DNA of 5,843 bases from Clostridia bacterium (GCA_900770165.1 CAAGJJ010000185.1:1-5843); one strand, 5' to 3'; positions 1-5,405 are shown, numbered from the stretch's first letter. Numbers and translations are program-made. The notes: generated from the sequence alone by a model not told the origin.

Positions 1-518
1 CAGGTGCTGAAAAGTTTAAACCTGCTGTATCTGTTTCTGGAACTTCATTAAATATTGAACAGCATGTAAAAGTACATCTTATGACTAATATCAAAAACTC
101 AGACTGCACACTTACAATTACTATTCCTGACAATGTCAGTCTTAATTCTATTCAGGCTGACCTTAATATGGGTGATATGGATGTTAACAATATACATGCT
201 TCTTCTGGTGATTTCTCCATTGATATGGGTTCTCTTAAGATTGCTGATTCATCCATTATGAATTTAACTGCTGACAACAATATGGGTGATATTAAGCTTA
301 CCAATTGCGGCAGTGATGTTCTTAACCTTTCCGTTGATATGGGCTCACTGAAAATAAGTGGTATGGATATTGATAAATACAGCGCCAACCTCTCTGTGGA
401 CTTGGGCGACATTAAGGTCAATGATTCTACTTATTCTCACAGCTATACTAATAATGCAGGCCGCGGTAAAAGTATAAATGCTGATGTTAATATGGGTGAT
501 ATTAAGATTAACAGGTAA
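1..518 (+). CDS. DUF4097-type beta-strand repeat protein, 3' part only
   Basis: The reading frame is already open at base 3 and runs 171 codons to a TAA at 516-518, so the start lies outside the window and the internal ATG at 81 is not the start. The visible part is a ladder of short beta-strands. Counting from the Met at 81, glycines at 31, 50, 69, 88, 109 and 139 each sit in a motif of the form (N/D)-(M/L)-G-(D/S)-(I/L/M)-(K/D)-(I/V/L), with Asn/Asp/Ser-rich turns between. This is typical of DUF4097 (putative adhesin / toast-rack-like) proteins, which are thought to fold as right-handed beta-helices. Many members are membrane-linked and sit near PadR or DUF1700 genes, but no such neighbour is visible here. 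The protein ends in a rung (residues GDIKINR) with no anchor at its C-terminus, so any membrane segment must be N-terminal. The family call is fairly sure; the molecular function is unknown. Confidence 0.82.
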   Translation, partial: GAEKFKPAVSVSGTSLNIEQHVKVHLMTNIKNSDCTLTITIPDNVSLNSIQADLNMGDMDVNNIHASSGDFSIDMGSLKIADSSIMNLTADNNMGDIKLTNCGSDVLNLSVDMGSLKISGMDIDKYSANLSVDLGDIKVNDSTYSHSYTNNAGRGKSINADVNMGDIKINR

Positions 519-530
519 TTAATCTGAAAA

Positions 531-572
531 CAGCAGTTACCACTTATGGTTGTGTGGTAACTGCTGCTTTTT
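531..572 (+). terminator. Rho-independent terminator after the DUF4097 gene, probably bidirectional
   Basis: A perfect 13-bp stem pairs 531-543 (CAGCAGTTACCAC) with 554-566 around a 10-nt loop. It is followed by TTTTT at 568-572, 12 nt after the stop codon of the upstream gene. Four A residues (527-530) precede the stem, so the minus-strand transcript would also end in a short U run. The minus-strand reading frame at 574-759 stops one codon away, which fits a terminator shared by convergent genes. Confidence 0.9.
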
Positions 573-573
573 A

Positions 574-759
574 CTACTTATTCTGTTCTTCTAATAACTT
601 CTTTAATCTTGCTATCTCTGCCCGCAGCTTGTCATTTTGATTCTTATATTTTATGTCGTCATCTGTTAGTTTTTCGCCATGTTTGACATCTGCACTATCA
701 GCACTAGTGCCCTTCCACGGTCTGGAGCTTTCTAAACCTACCAACTCAACATATTCTGT
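574..759 (-). pseudogene. 3' remnant of a gene ending in a coiled coil
   Basis: The minus strand is open for 61 codons between an in-frame TAG at 760-762 and a TAG TAA double stop at 576-571. There is no ATG or GTG and no ribosome binding site. The last ~25 residues are convincing protein: after an acidic DDDIKYKNQND stretch, Tyr38, Asn42, Leu45, Ile49, Leu52 and Leu56 fall on 4-3-4-3-4 spacing, a leucine-zipper-like heptad pattern ending LLEEQNK. The frame stops exactly beside the shared terminator at 531-572, as a real gene end would. Upstream, related coding-looking text continues in the other two minus frames, through GICSEKDLRNRQN (about 763-801) and then EFNRFSECKKCKLKSEMQEK (about 850-908). 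One inserted base near 760 and one near 836 would join these into a single frame of roughly 150 residues. I read this as a decayed gene, but I do not recognise the family. An alternative is a short gene with a TTG start at 742-744. Confidence 0.45.
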
Positions 760-836
760 CTATTTCGTAGGTCTTTTTCACTACATATACCTGCCTTCTG
801 CACTTGAACACCCACTAAATCATTATAAATATCCAT

Positions 837-904
837 TTTAATAGGTTTTTTTCCTGCATTTCACTCTTCAACTTACACTTTTTACACTCAGAAAACCTAT
901 TAAA
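837..904. repeat. 13-bp perfect inverted repeat inside the array
   Basis: Arms 837-849 (TTTAATAGGTTTT) and 892-904 are exact reverse complements separated by 42 nt. They contain the right box of one array unit and the left box of the next, so the pairing joins neighbouring units. There is no U tract suited to termination. The arms are A/T-rich, so stability is moderate. Confidence 0.75.
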
Positions 905-985
905 TTCATTCTTTCTGCAAGATGCGTAGGTTTTATCACTCATGTAACTCAAACTTGTCTCCACAAAAGACCTACACAATTCAGA

Positions 986-1024
986 AATATGAGCTTTTAG
1001 TAGGCTTCGACTCCAGCTCATATT
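986..1024. repeat. 10-bp perfect inverted repeat (hairpin) in the array
   Basis: Arms 986-995 (AATATGAGCT) and 1015-1024 are exact reverse complements around a 19-nt loop. The loop holds the right box GTAGGC of the fourth array unit. The hairpin sits just beyond the terminator of the zinc-ribbon gene on the minus strand. Confidence 0.75.
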
Positions 1025-1033
1025 ACCTACATT

Positions 1034-1067
1034 AAAAAATGCAGCTAACACTTCATGATAACTGCAT
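1034..1067 (-). terminator. Rho-independent terminator of the three-gene lipoprotein operon
   Basis: On the minus strand a 9-bp stem (ATGCAGTTA with TAGCTGCAT, one G-T wobble; plus positions 1059-1067 and 1039-1047) with an 11-nt loop is followed directly by a run of six T. It lies about 20 nt past the stop of the zinc-ribbon gene. A GTG-initiated frame that begins inside this hairpin (1051) is therefore unlikely to be translated from there. Confidence 0.88.
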
Positions 1068-1087
1068 TTATAGTCTTTGTTTATTCA

Positions 1088-1771
1088 TTACTCATCTTCT
1101 AACTGTGACTTAATTATCAGTCTTGAGAATATCTGCAGTACTAGAGCATACACAAACCCAATGTAACACATAGCATTTATGCTAAACATACTATCAATCC
1201 CATATTCTTCAAGTTTGCTTCTTATATACATTCCAATTATTATTGTAACGCCAAACATTACCATTCCACATATCGACATTCCTTTGTCAACATCTACTAT
1301 TGTATCAATATGGTAATCTGAAATTATATATTTAATCAACAGTATATCAACAATTAAAAGCACTATATAACCTATAAAAAAAGCCAAGGCACATATAATA
1401 ATTAAAAAGTTTAGTTTAATGCCATAATCTGACATATCTCCCGATTTAAATACTATTTTATAAAGGAACTTAATTGCACTAATTTTTTCTGTTTTACTTA
1501 TGAACCAACCATCTGCTTGTATTACATATCCCATACCAAAAAACTGCACAATTGCCAGAAATATTGCACTAACTATGCTGGTAATTCTTATTACTGAATT
1601 TGGATTACCAAAATTTCTTAACATATCCATCACAAAATTAGTCTGCTGATAAACTTTTCTCTGACTAGTTACATTCTGTTCTCCATTAATACTCTTTCCA
1701 CATTTGGTGCAGAATCTAGATTCACCATCAATAGGTGTACCGCAATATTGACAAAATTTTTTCTCTTCCAT
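1088..1771 (-). CDS. Zinc-ribbon membrane protein with four predicted TM helices
   Basis: The protein has 227 residues. The N-terminus is a classic short zinc ribbon: Cys7-x2-Cys10 and Cys21-x2-Cys24, within FCQYCG and FCTKCG, as in the zinc_ribbon_2 type. A polar linker (about 28-60) follows, then four hydrophobic stretches near 64-84, 121-149, 166-183 and 200-220. The zinc ribbon probably faces the cytoplasm. The ATG at 1771 is supported by GAGGAG at 1779-1784, 7 nt upstream. It is the last gene of the operon, 24 nt after the LRR lipoprotein stop, and is followed by a terminator. In Firmicutes this architecture is common and usually uncharacterised; small zinc ribbons fused to membrane helices are often guessed to sense or scaffold. 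I infer only a membrane partner for the co-transcribed lipoproteins. Confidence 0.85.
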   Translation of the reverse strand: MEEKKFCQYCGTPIDGESRFCTKCGKSINGEQNVTSQRKVYQQTNFVMDMLRNFGNPNSVIRITSIVSAIFLAIVQFFGMGYVIQADGWFISKTEKISAIKFLYKIVFKSGDMSDYGIKLNFLIIICALAFFIGYIVLLIVDILLIKYIISDYHIDTIVDVDKGMSICGMVMFGVTIIIGMYIRSKLEEYGIDSMFSINAMCYIGFVYALVLQIFSRLIIKSQLEDE

Positions 1772-1795
1772 AATTAATCTCCTCGTGTAATTTAA

Positions 1796-3061
1796 CTAAT
1801 TTCCAAAACTATTTGGATTAATCTGCTTCGCCTTATTATATGTATCCGTTAAAATGCTAAATCCGGCAAATATGCCATTCGCTATATCCGATACATTATC
1901 CATAATTATCGTATTTGAACTTGCCGCAATCATTTTATCTCTAGCAGTTTCAATTATTGCATTACATGAATTTCTACTATCATAAACCGTATTATCTTTA
2001 TCAACTTCGATATTTTCTAGGGCTTTACATCCATGAAAAATATTGTTTCCGATATAGTTTACACTCTTAGGTATATAAATACTTTTTAATTTACTACAAT
2101 TTTCAAAAGCATAATTTCCTATTATCTTTAAGCTGTCTGGTAATTTAATTTCGACAAATTTACTATAGTTGAACGCTCCTTCTTCTATTTCTTTAACTCC
2201 TTCTGGTACAACTAAACTATCAATTTCACACCCATAAAATGCATCCTCAGCAATACATTTAACATCATCTGGAATAGACAAAGCTTTATTCATAGCATAA
2301 ATCAATGTTTTTGTATTATTGTTAATAATGCAATCATTCTTTATACTGAATATACTATTATCCTTTGAAATCTCAATATCAGATAAATTATTACATCTTG
2401 AAAATTCACCTTTTCCAATTGTCATTACCGTTCTAGGTATATAGATACTTTCCAGTGATTTACAACCAGAAAATGCACTATCTCCTATTTCTTCCAATCC
2501 ATCTGTTATATAAACATTTTTTAAAGAATCACAGTTGGCAAATGCGTATGCACCTATGGAATATAGGCTGGGAGGCAGCACGATTTCACTTAAACTATCA
2601 CAATTTCCGAAAGTACTCATTCCTATTTCTTCCAGATCATCAGCAATATAAACATTTTCTATATTTTTCCCTAGTTCAGACCCTAACCCCGTAAATATAT
2701 CTTCTTCTAATTTGGTAATTCCAGAATCAATAACAACTGTTTTTATAATAGTATTTGCTTTATGCCATGTATCTTCTGTTACTACACCTTCACCATAAAT
2801 AATTAATGTATTATCTTTGTAATACCATTTTGCCTTACCACCACAAGTTCCTTTATCTTCCGCAGAAGTTTCCGGCATTCTTTCTTTTATTTCTGATATT
2901 TTTTGCTTTACTTCTGTTCTCTTATTTTTATATATGTTTTGTACCATTTGTTCATTATTATCAGATGTGTCAGCTTCCTTTATGTTTGTCTGATTTTTAC
3001 CACACCCGGCAAGTCCTAATATCATAATTATAGATAACACAAAAACAATTTTCTTTTTCAT
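1796..3061 (-). CDS. BspA-type leucine-rich-repeat (LRR_5) lipoprotein
   Basis: The protein has 421 residues from the ATG at 3061. A lipoprotein signal peptide (KKK, hydrophobic core, lipobox LAGC) places the lipidated Cys at 20, so the protein should sit on the outer face of the membrane. A polar, partly helical linker (about 25-68) leads to the cap-like segment GTCGGKAKWYYKDNTLIIYG (about 71-90), which commonly precedes LRR_5 arrays. From about 105 to 400 run repeats of the BspA form, with pieces such as LEEIGDSAFSGCKSL, VMTIGKGEFSRC and SLKIIGNYAFENC. There are two longer inserts carrying CIINNNTKTLIYA and CNAIIETARDKMIAAS, also usual in this family. BspA-like LRRs bind proteins or host matrix in some bacteria, but the ligand here is unknown. 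It is the middle gene of the operon, with 24-nt gaps on both sides. An in-frame TTG two codons upstream is rejected because it lies only 2 nt from the ribosome binding site. Confidence 0.93.
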   Translation of the reverse strand: MKKKIVFVLSIIMILGLAGCGKNQTNIKEADTSDNNEQMVQNIYKNKRTEVKQKISEIKERMPETSAEDKGTCGGKAKWYYKDNTLIIYGEGVVTEDTWHKANTIIKTVVIDSGITKLEEDIFTGLGSELGKNIENVYIADDLEEIGMSTFGNCDSLSEIVLPPSLYSIGAYAFANCDSLKNVYITDGLEEIGDSAFSGCKSLESIYIPRTVMTIGKGEFSRCNNLSDIEISKDNSIFSIKNDCIINNNTKTLIYAMNKALSIPDDVKCIAEDAFYGCEIDSLVVPEGVKEIEEGAFNYSKFVEIKLPDSLKIIGNYAFENCSKLKSIYIPKSVNYIGNNIFHGCKALENIEVDKDNTVYDSRNSCNAIIETARDKMIAASSNTIIMDNVSDIANGIFAGFSILTDTYNKAKQINPNSFGN

Positions 3062-3069
3062 AAGCAATT

Positions 3070-3075
3070 CTCCCC
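3070..3075 (-). promoter_or_regulatory. Ribosome binding site that fixes the LRR lipoprotein start
   Basis: GGGGAG on the minus strand lies 8 nt before the ATG at 3061 but only 2 nt before the in-frame TTG at 3067. This decides for the ATG and a protein beginning MKKKIVF. Confidence 0.8.
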
Positions 3076-3085
3076 GTGCATTAAT

Positions 3086-3442
3086 TTACTGCTGTACTCT
3101 CTGATAGGTTTCAATAGTACCATCATCATCAGTCAATATTAATTTATTTCCGCTTATTTTATAACTACATACATCATCCCCCATCTTTAATCTTCCATTT
3201 TCAGCTATCCATTTCTTCTCATATCCTGCACTGCTTATACCTGTCCCATCACTGAAAAGTTCAAATTTTTCACCAATATAATAAGCTGATCTATTATACT
3301 CAGTTTGTACATCTACAAGCTCCCATCTTCCTACTAACGCATTCTGCTGTTTTACATTCTGTTGTGTCCCAGATTTTCCTCCACAAGCAACAAGACCTGC
3401 CAGCATCATTAAAGCCAACACTAAAACAATTTTCTTTTTCAT
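3086..3442 (-). CDS. Small lipoprotein with a lipocalin-like (DUF5640-like) beta domain
   Basis: The protein has 118 residues. A signal peptide with lipobox LVAC puts the lipidated cysteine at 20. After a short GGKSGTQQN linker, the remaining ~80 residues read as alternating strands: LVGRWELVDVQ, then FELFSDGTGIS, then KKWIAENGRLKMG, then CSYKISGNKLILTDDDG. This order (G-x-W opening, F..DGTG, W....GRL, Y.I.GN.L.L.DDDG) matches the small lipocalin-like secreted domains of Firmicutes, including DUF5640. No ligand can be named. AAAGGAG at 3451-3457, 8 nt upstream of the ATG, supports the start. It is the first gene of the operon behind the promoter at 3505-3533. Its first 20 coding bases are identical to those of the downstream LRR lipoprotein, and both lipid-modified cysteines are residue 20. 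Confidence 0.85.
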   Translation of the reverse strand: MKKKIVLVLALMMLAGLVACGGKSGTQQNVKQQNALVGRWELVDVQTEYNRSAYYIGEKFELFSDGTGISSAGYEKKWIAENGRLKMGDDVCSYKISGNKLILTDDDGTIETYQRVQQ

Positions 3443-3504
3443 CAGTTATTCTCCTTTGCATTTTATTAACTGTATAAACACTGTTTGCCTATCAAGTTAA
3501 TGAA

Positions 3505-3533
3505 ATTTTAACATTTTAGACTTTGTAATTCAA
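3505..3533 (-). promoter_or_regulatory. SigA-type promoter of the lipoprotein/LRR/zinc-ribbon operon
   Basis: On the minus strand, TTGAAT (3533-3528), a 17-nt spacer and TAAAAT (3510-3505) match a housekeeping promoter closely. Transcription would begin near 3498, giving a leader of about 55 nt before the ATG at 3442. Confidence 0.7.
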
Positions 3534-3538
3534 GTTAT

Positions 3539-3555
3539 TTTTAACTATATGCACA
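3539..3555 (-). promoter_or_regulatory. Shared motif copy A, just upstream of the operon -35 box
   Basis: The plus-strand text is TTTTAACTATAT followed directly by GCACA. The same 12 bases followed by AA and GCACA occur at 4972-4990 in the leader of the neighbouring lipoprotein gene. Copy A ends 5 nt upstream of the -35 box, a position typical for an activator site or UP-like element. The A/T-rich part alone could be coincidence. Confidence 0.35.
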
Positions 3556-3564
3556 TATTATAAT

Positions 3565-3602
3565 AAAAAAAGATGTTGTAGTTCAACCACAACATCTTTT
3601 TT
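3565..3602 (-). terminator. Bidirectional-looking terminator after the WG-like lipoprotein gene
   Basis: A perfect 14-bp inverted repeat pairs 3566-3579 (six A, then GATGTTGT) with 3589-3602 around a 9-nt loop. The minus transcript ends in seven T, 10 nt past the gene stop. It separates this unit from the downstream operon promoter. The A run on one arm and the T run on the other would let it work in both directions, although no plus-strand gene approaches it. Confidence 0.92.
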
Positions 3603-3612
3603 ACCGTAATAT

Positions 3613-4947
3613 TTATTTATGTAATATTATCTTATCTTCTTTTTCTGTTTTAAAATTATATGAATAGATTTCCCCATTCGTTACATATACAACAGTTCCA
3701 TCATGATAACCATATAACATATCGTTTGTAATAATATCTATTGATTTACCAATATACTCTTTAGTCGTAATATCATATGCCATATATCCTGTTTTTGTAT
3801 TAAGAATTAAACGATTATTTCCTATAGATGTAAAATAACTAATCGAATCTGTCTGTAATTCTATCAACCATTCACCTTTAGTATTTATTAAACCATTATA
3901 TTCTTTACCTGATGGATTATTAACTGTTATACTACATATTCCATTTTCATCAAAAACATATCTCTTTATTCTATCATCATTTGTTCCACTCCACTTATAT
4001 GGATTTTTAACATCATATTGAGATAAGTCTATTACACATTCTCCTTCTATATTATAGAATTTATTATCCGTACAATTATAGTATAATCCTTGACTATATA
4101 TACACTGTAATCTAGGCATATCGCTTTTCATAATATTGTTACCATGTGTATCTACAATTCCACAACCGCCATTTCCATTAAAAGAAAGATATCCATTAAT
4201 ATAATCTCCATGTGCATTAAATGTGTCTTTAAAAATTTCTTTAGTTTCAAGATTTAGAAAATAACTATTTTTATACCAATTATGCAAATATACCATTCCA
4301 TCGCCCATATAGCTTAAACTTGTATCTGTATTTTTTAAATATGATACATCAATTCCATTAGACTTCATATTATCATCTTCTGTACTAAATACATATTTAT
4401 CTTTTCCATCTTTTGTTTTAAACACAACTTGTCCTTCACTTGTCGTGGCTGTATCGTTAAAAACAAATGCAGCTATTAATGGCTCATCATTTAAATTATA
4501 TATCTTAAAAAAACGGTCTGCTGATGAAACATATTTAGATGTTATTACATTTCCATCATAATCTGTAATAACATAATATCCATTATTATGAGCTGTATCT
4601 ACCATTTTTTTTATGGCAATTCCATCAAAAAATTCAGTAGGGCACACTTCCCCATATGCATAAGTTTTTATTATTTTTCCTGTTGTATCAAATAAATATG
4701 CCTTTCCATCAACGCTAGTATAATAATAATCCTTATATCCACTGTATCTAACGGATTTTACTTCACCTATACTTACAGTGTTATTTTCTGTACTCACATT
4801 AGTATTTTTTATTTCTGTAGAAATTGTCTCCCTATTACTTACTGTTTCTCCCGTTTCTACAGTTGGATTATTTTTACAACCTATACTGAGTATAGACATA
4901 ACCAGCAACATCTGAGTGCATATTATTTGTTTTAACTTCTTTTTCAT
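3613..4947 (-). CDS. Lipoprotein with WG-like beta-propeller repeats
   Basis: The protein has 444 residues. The signal peptide (KKK, hydrophobic core, lipobox LSIGC) places the lipidated Cys at 24. A Thr/Glu/Asn-rich, probably disordered linker spans 25-62. The rest carries scattered short repeats that read as a strand, an Asp/Asn turn with Gly, and a second strand: GKAYLFDTTGKII (81-93), GYYVITDYDGNVI (123-135), GCGIVDTHGNNI (261-272), KFYNIEGECVI (296-306), YNGLINTKGEWLI (350-362) and GYMAYDITTKEYI (387-399). These resemble WG repeats (WG_beta_rep), in which lines such as GLINTKGEWLI are diagnostic, although most copies here lack the Trp-Gly pair. The fold is probably a beta-propeller-like surface domain; partner and function are unknown. 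The start ATG has GAGGTGG at 4954-4960, 6 nt away. It is transcribed alone from 5014-5042 and diverges from the XRE regulator. Confidence 0.85.
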   Translation of the reverse strand: MKKKLKQIICTQMLLVMSILSIGCKNNPTVETGETVSNRETISTEIKNTNVSTENNTVSIGEVKSVRYSGYKDYYYTSVDGKAYLFDTTGKIIKTYAYGEVCPTEFFDGIAIKKMVDTAHNNGYYVITDYDGNVITSKYVSSADRFFKIYNLNDEPLIAAFVFNDTATTSEGQVVFKTKDGKDKYVFSTEDDNMKSNGIDVSYLKNTDTSLSYMGDGMVYLHNWYKNSYFLNLETKEIFKDTFNAHGDYINGYLSFNGNGGCGIVDTHGNNIMKSDMPRLQCIYSQGLYYNCTDNKFYNIEGECVIDLSQYDVKNPYKWSGTNDDRIKRYVFDENGICSITVNNPSGKEYNGLINTKGEWLIELQTDSISYFTSIGNNRLILNTKTGYMAYDITTKEYIGKSIDIITNDMLYGYHDGTVVYVTNGEIYSYNFKTEKEDKIILHK

Positions 4948-4971
4948 ATGTTTCCACCTCGCGCCAGAATA

Positions 4972-4990
4972 TTTTAACTATATAAGCACA
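4972..4990 (-). promoter_or_regulatory. Shared motif copy B, in the WG-like lipoprotein leader
   Basis: The plus-strand text is TTTTAACTATAT, then AA, then GCACA, identical in both blocks to copy A at 3539-3555 apart from the two inserted bases. It lies downstream of the predicted transcription start, between it and the ribosome binding site. Confidence 0.35.
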
Positions 4991-5007
4991 AAATAGCCCA
5001 TATAGTT
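4976..5007 (-). promoter_or_regulatory. 8-bp inverted repeat at the start of the WG-like lipoprotein transcript
   Basis: AACTATAT (4976-4983) and ATATAGTT (5000-5007) are exact reverse complements separated by 16 nt, with centres 24 bp apart. The outer half overlaps the predicted transcription start near 5007. The spacing suits a dimeric repressor bound on one DNA face, such as the adjacent XRE protein. It could instead be a weak leader hairpin. Confidence 0.35.
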
Positions 5008-5013
5008 TATGTA

Positions 5014-5042
5014 ATATTACCATTTCCGACCATACAATTCAA
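5014..5042 (-). promoter_or_regulatory. SigA-type promoter of the WG-like lipoprotein gene
   Basis: On the minus strand, TTGAAT (5042-5037), a 17-nt spacer and TAATAT (5019-5014) form a good promoter with a start near 5007. The leader to the ATG at 4947 is about 60 nt. The -35 hexamer and spacing are identical to those of the promoter at 3505-3533. Confidence 0.7.
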
Positions 5043-5043
5043 G

Positions 5044-5049
5044 TATAAT
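5044..5049 (+). promoter_or_regulatory. Candidate -10 box of the XRE regulator gene
   Basis: A consensus TATAAT lies 24 nt before the ATG at 5073 and is part of the palindrome TATAATTATA (5044-5053). No good -35 box sits 16-18 nt upstream (5021-5027 reads CATTTCC). The box is one base from the -35 of the divergent promoter, so polymerases would compete. This fits a weak or autoregulated promoter. Confidence 0.4.
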
Positions 5050-5072
5050 TATATTCTATAGGCAGGTGTATT

Positions 5073-5405
5073 ATGGATTATTATATGATTGGGCAAAAAA
5101 TCAGAAAATTCAGAAAAGGATGTGGATTATCACAGGAACAACTGGCTGAAAAAGTAGGAATCTCTACAACACATTTAAGCCATATTGAAACAGGAAACAC
5201 TAAGCTCAGCTTACCGGTATTTGTTGATATTGCGGAGGCTTTATCTGTACAGACTGATGAGCTGCTTTATGACACACCAAGTATTAATCTATCTACCAAA
5301 GCAGAAATACTAAATGTTTTGGATTCCTGCTCGACACAGGATTTTTATATTCTTCGAGATATTATTAATGCAACAAAATGCTCACTTGATAAGTATAGAA
5401 ATTAA
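5073..5405 (+). CDS. XRE-family (Cro/C1-type) helix-turn-helix regulator
   Basis: The protein has 110 residues. Residues 6-65 form a standard HTH_3 domain: IGQKIRKFRKGCGLSQEQLA, then the turn EKVGIS, the recognition helix TTHLSHIETGN (about 32-42), and the closing helices LSLPVFVDIAEALSVQTDELL. The C-terminal ~40 residues (STKAEILNVLDSCSTQDFYI and the following helix) are the short helical tail often seen on single-domain XRE proteins of Lachnospiraceae, probably for dimerisation. No sensor domain, peptidase or toxin partner is present. The start has GGCAGG at 5061-5066, 6 nt before the ATG. It diverges from the WG-like lipoprotein, with the two promoters almost touching in a 125-bp gap, so control of that gene and of itself is the natural inference. 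The family call is certain; the targets are not shown. Confidence 0.95.
   Translation: MDYYMIGQKIRKFRKGCGLSQEQLAEKVGISTTHLSHIETGNTKLSLPVFVDIAEALSVQTDELLYDTPSINLSTKAEILNVLDSCSTQDFYILRDIINATKCSLDKYRN

Larger units (their letters stand above)
736..1030 (-). repeat. Degenerate tandem array of ~50-nt units with ACCTAC/GTAGGT arms
   Basis: On the plus strand a left box ACCYAY and a right box RTAGGY recur at constant distance: 736/767, 810/841, 895/926 (31 nt each) and 970/1000 (30 nt). A lone left box lies at 1025. Read on the minus strand, each unit begins with ATG, then an A/G-rich stretch close to AGTGAAAAA, then ACCTAC or a variant, about 16 variable bases, a TGAATT-like block, and GTAGGT. The four units span 736-786, 810-859, 895-943 and 970-1021. 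Left boxes are spaced 74, 85, 75 and 55 nt apart. The boxes are inverted within each unit, so each can fold on itself. Whether the array is decayed protein repeats or a noncoding hairpin array is open. Confidence 0.6.

Noticed and set aside
152..421. Minus-strand frame opposite the DUF4097 gene
   Set aside because: It is antisense to a clear beta-repeat protein and has no recognisable domain.
653..841. Plus-strand 62-residue frame
   Set aside because: It has no ribosome binding site, low-complexity residues, and lies antisense to the coiled-coil remnant and repeat.
736..1030. CRISPR array (about 37-nt units with 37-48-nt gaps)
   Set aside because: The units match only at their ends and flanks. 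The middle 16 or so bases differ between copies and one gap is only 19 nt, whereas CRISPR repeats are near-identical. No cas gene is present.
736..1030. Integron attC-like recombination sites
   Set aside because: The arms are ACCTAC/GTAGGT, not the GTTRRRY/RYYYAAC core. No gene cassettes lie between units and no integrase is visible.
815..1051. Intact 78-residue minus-strand gene
   Set aside because: Its start is a GTG inside the operon terminator with no ribosome binding site, and it overlaps the degenerate repeat array. It is better read as part of a decayed gene.
2455..3027. Plus-strand frames opposite the LRR lipoprotein
   Set aside because: They are shadows of the LRR gene, whose repeat register and ribosome binding site are clear.
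3065..3067. TTG as start of the LRR lipoprotein
   Set aside because: It is only 2 nt from the GGGGAG ribosome binding site, while the ATG at 3061 is 8 nt away and gives a standard MKKK lipoprotein leader.
5073..5405. XRE protein as antitoxin of a toxin-antitoxin pair
   Set aside because: No toxin-like gene overlaps or adjoins it on the same strand. The neighbours are surface proteins on the opposite strand.
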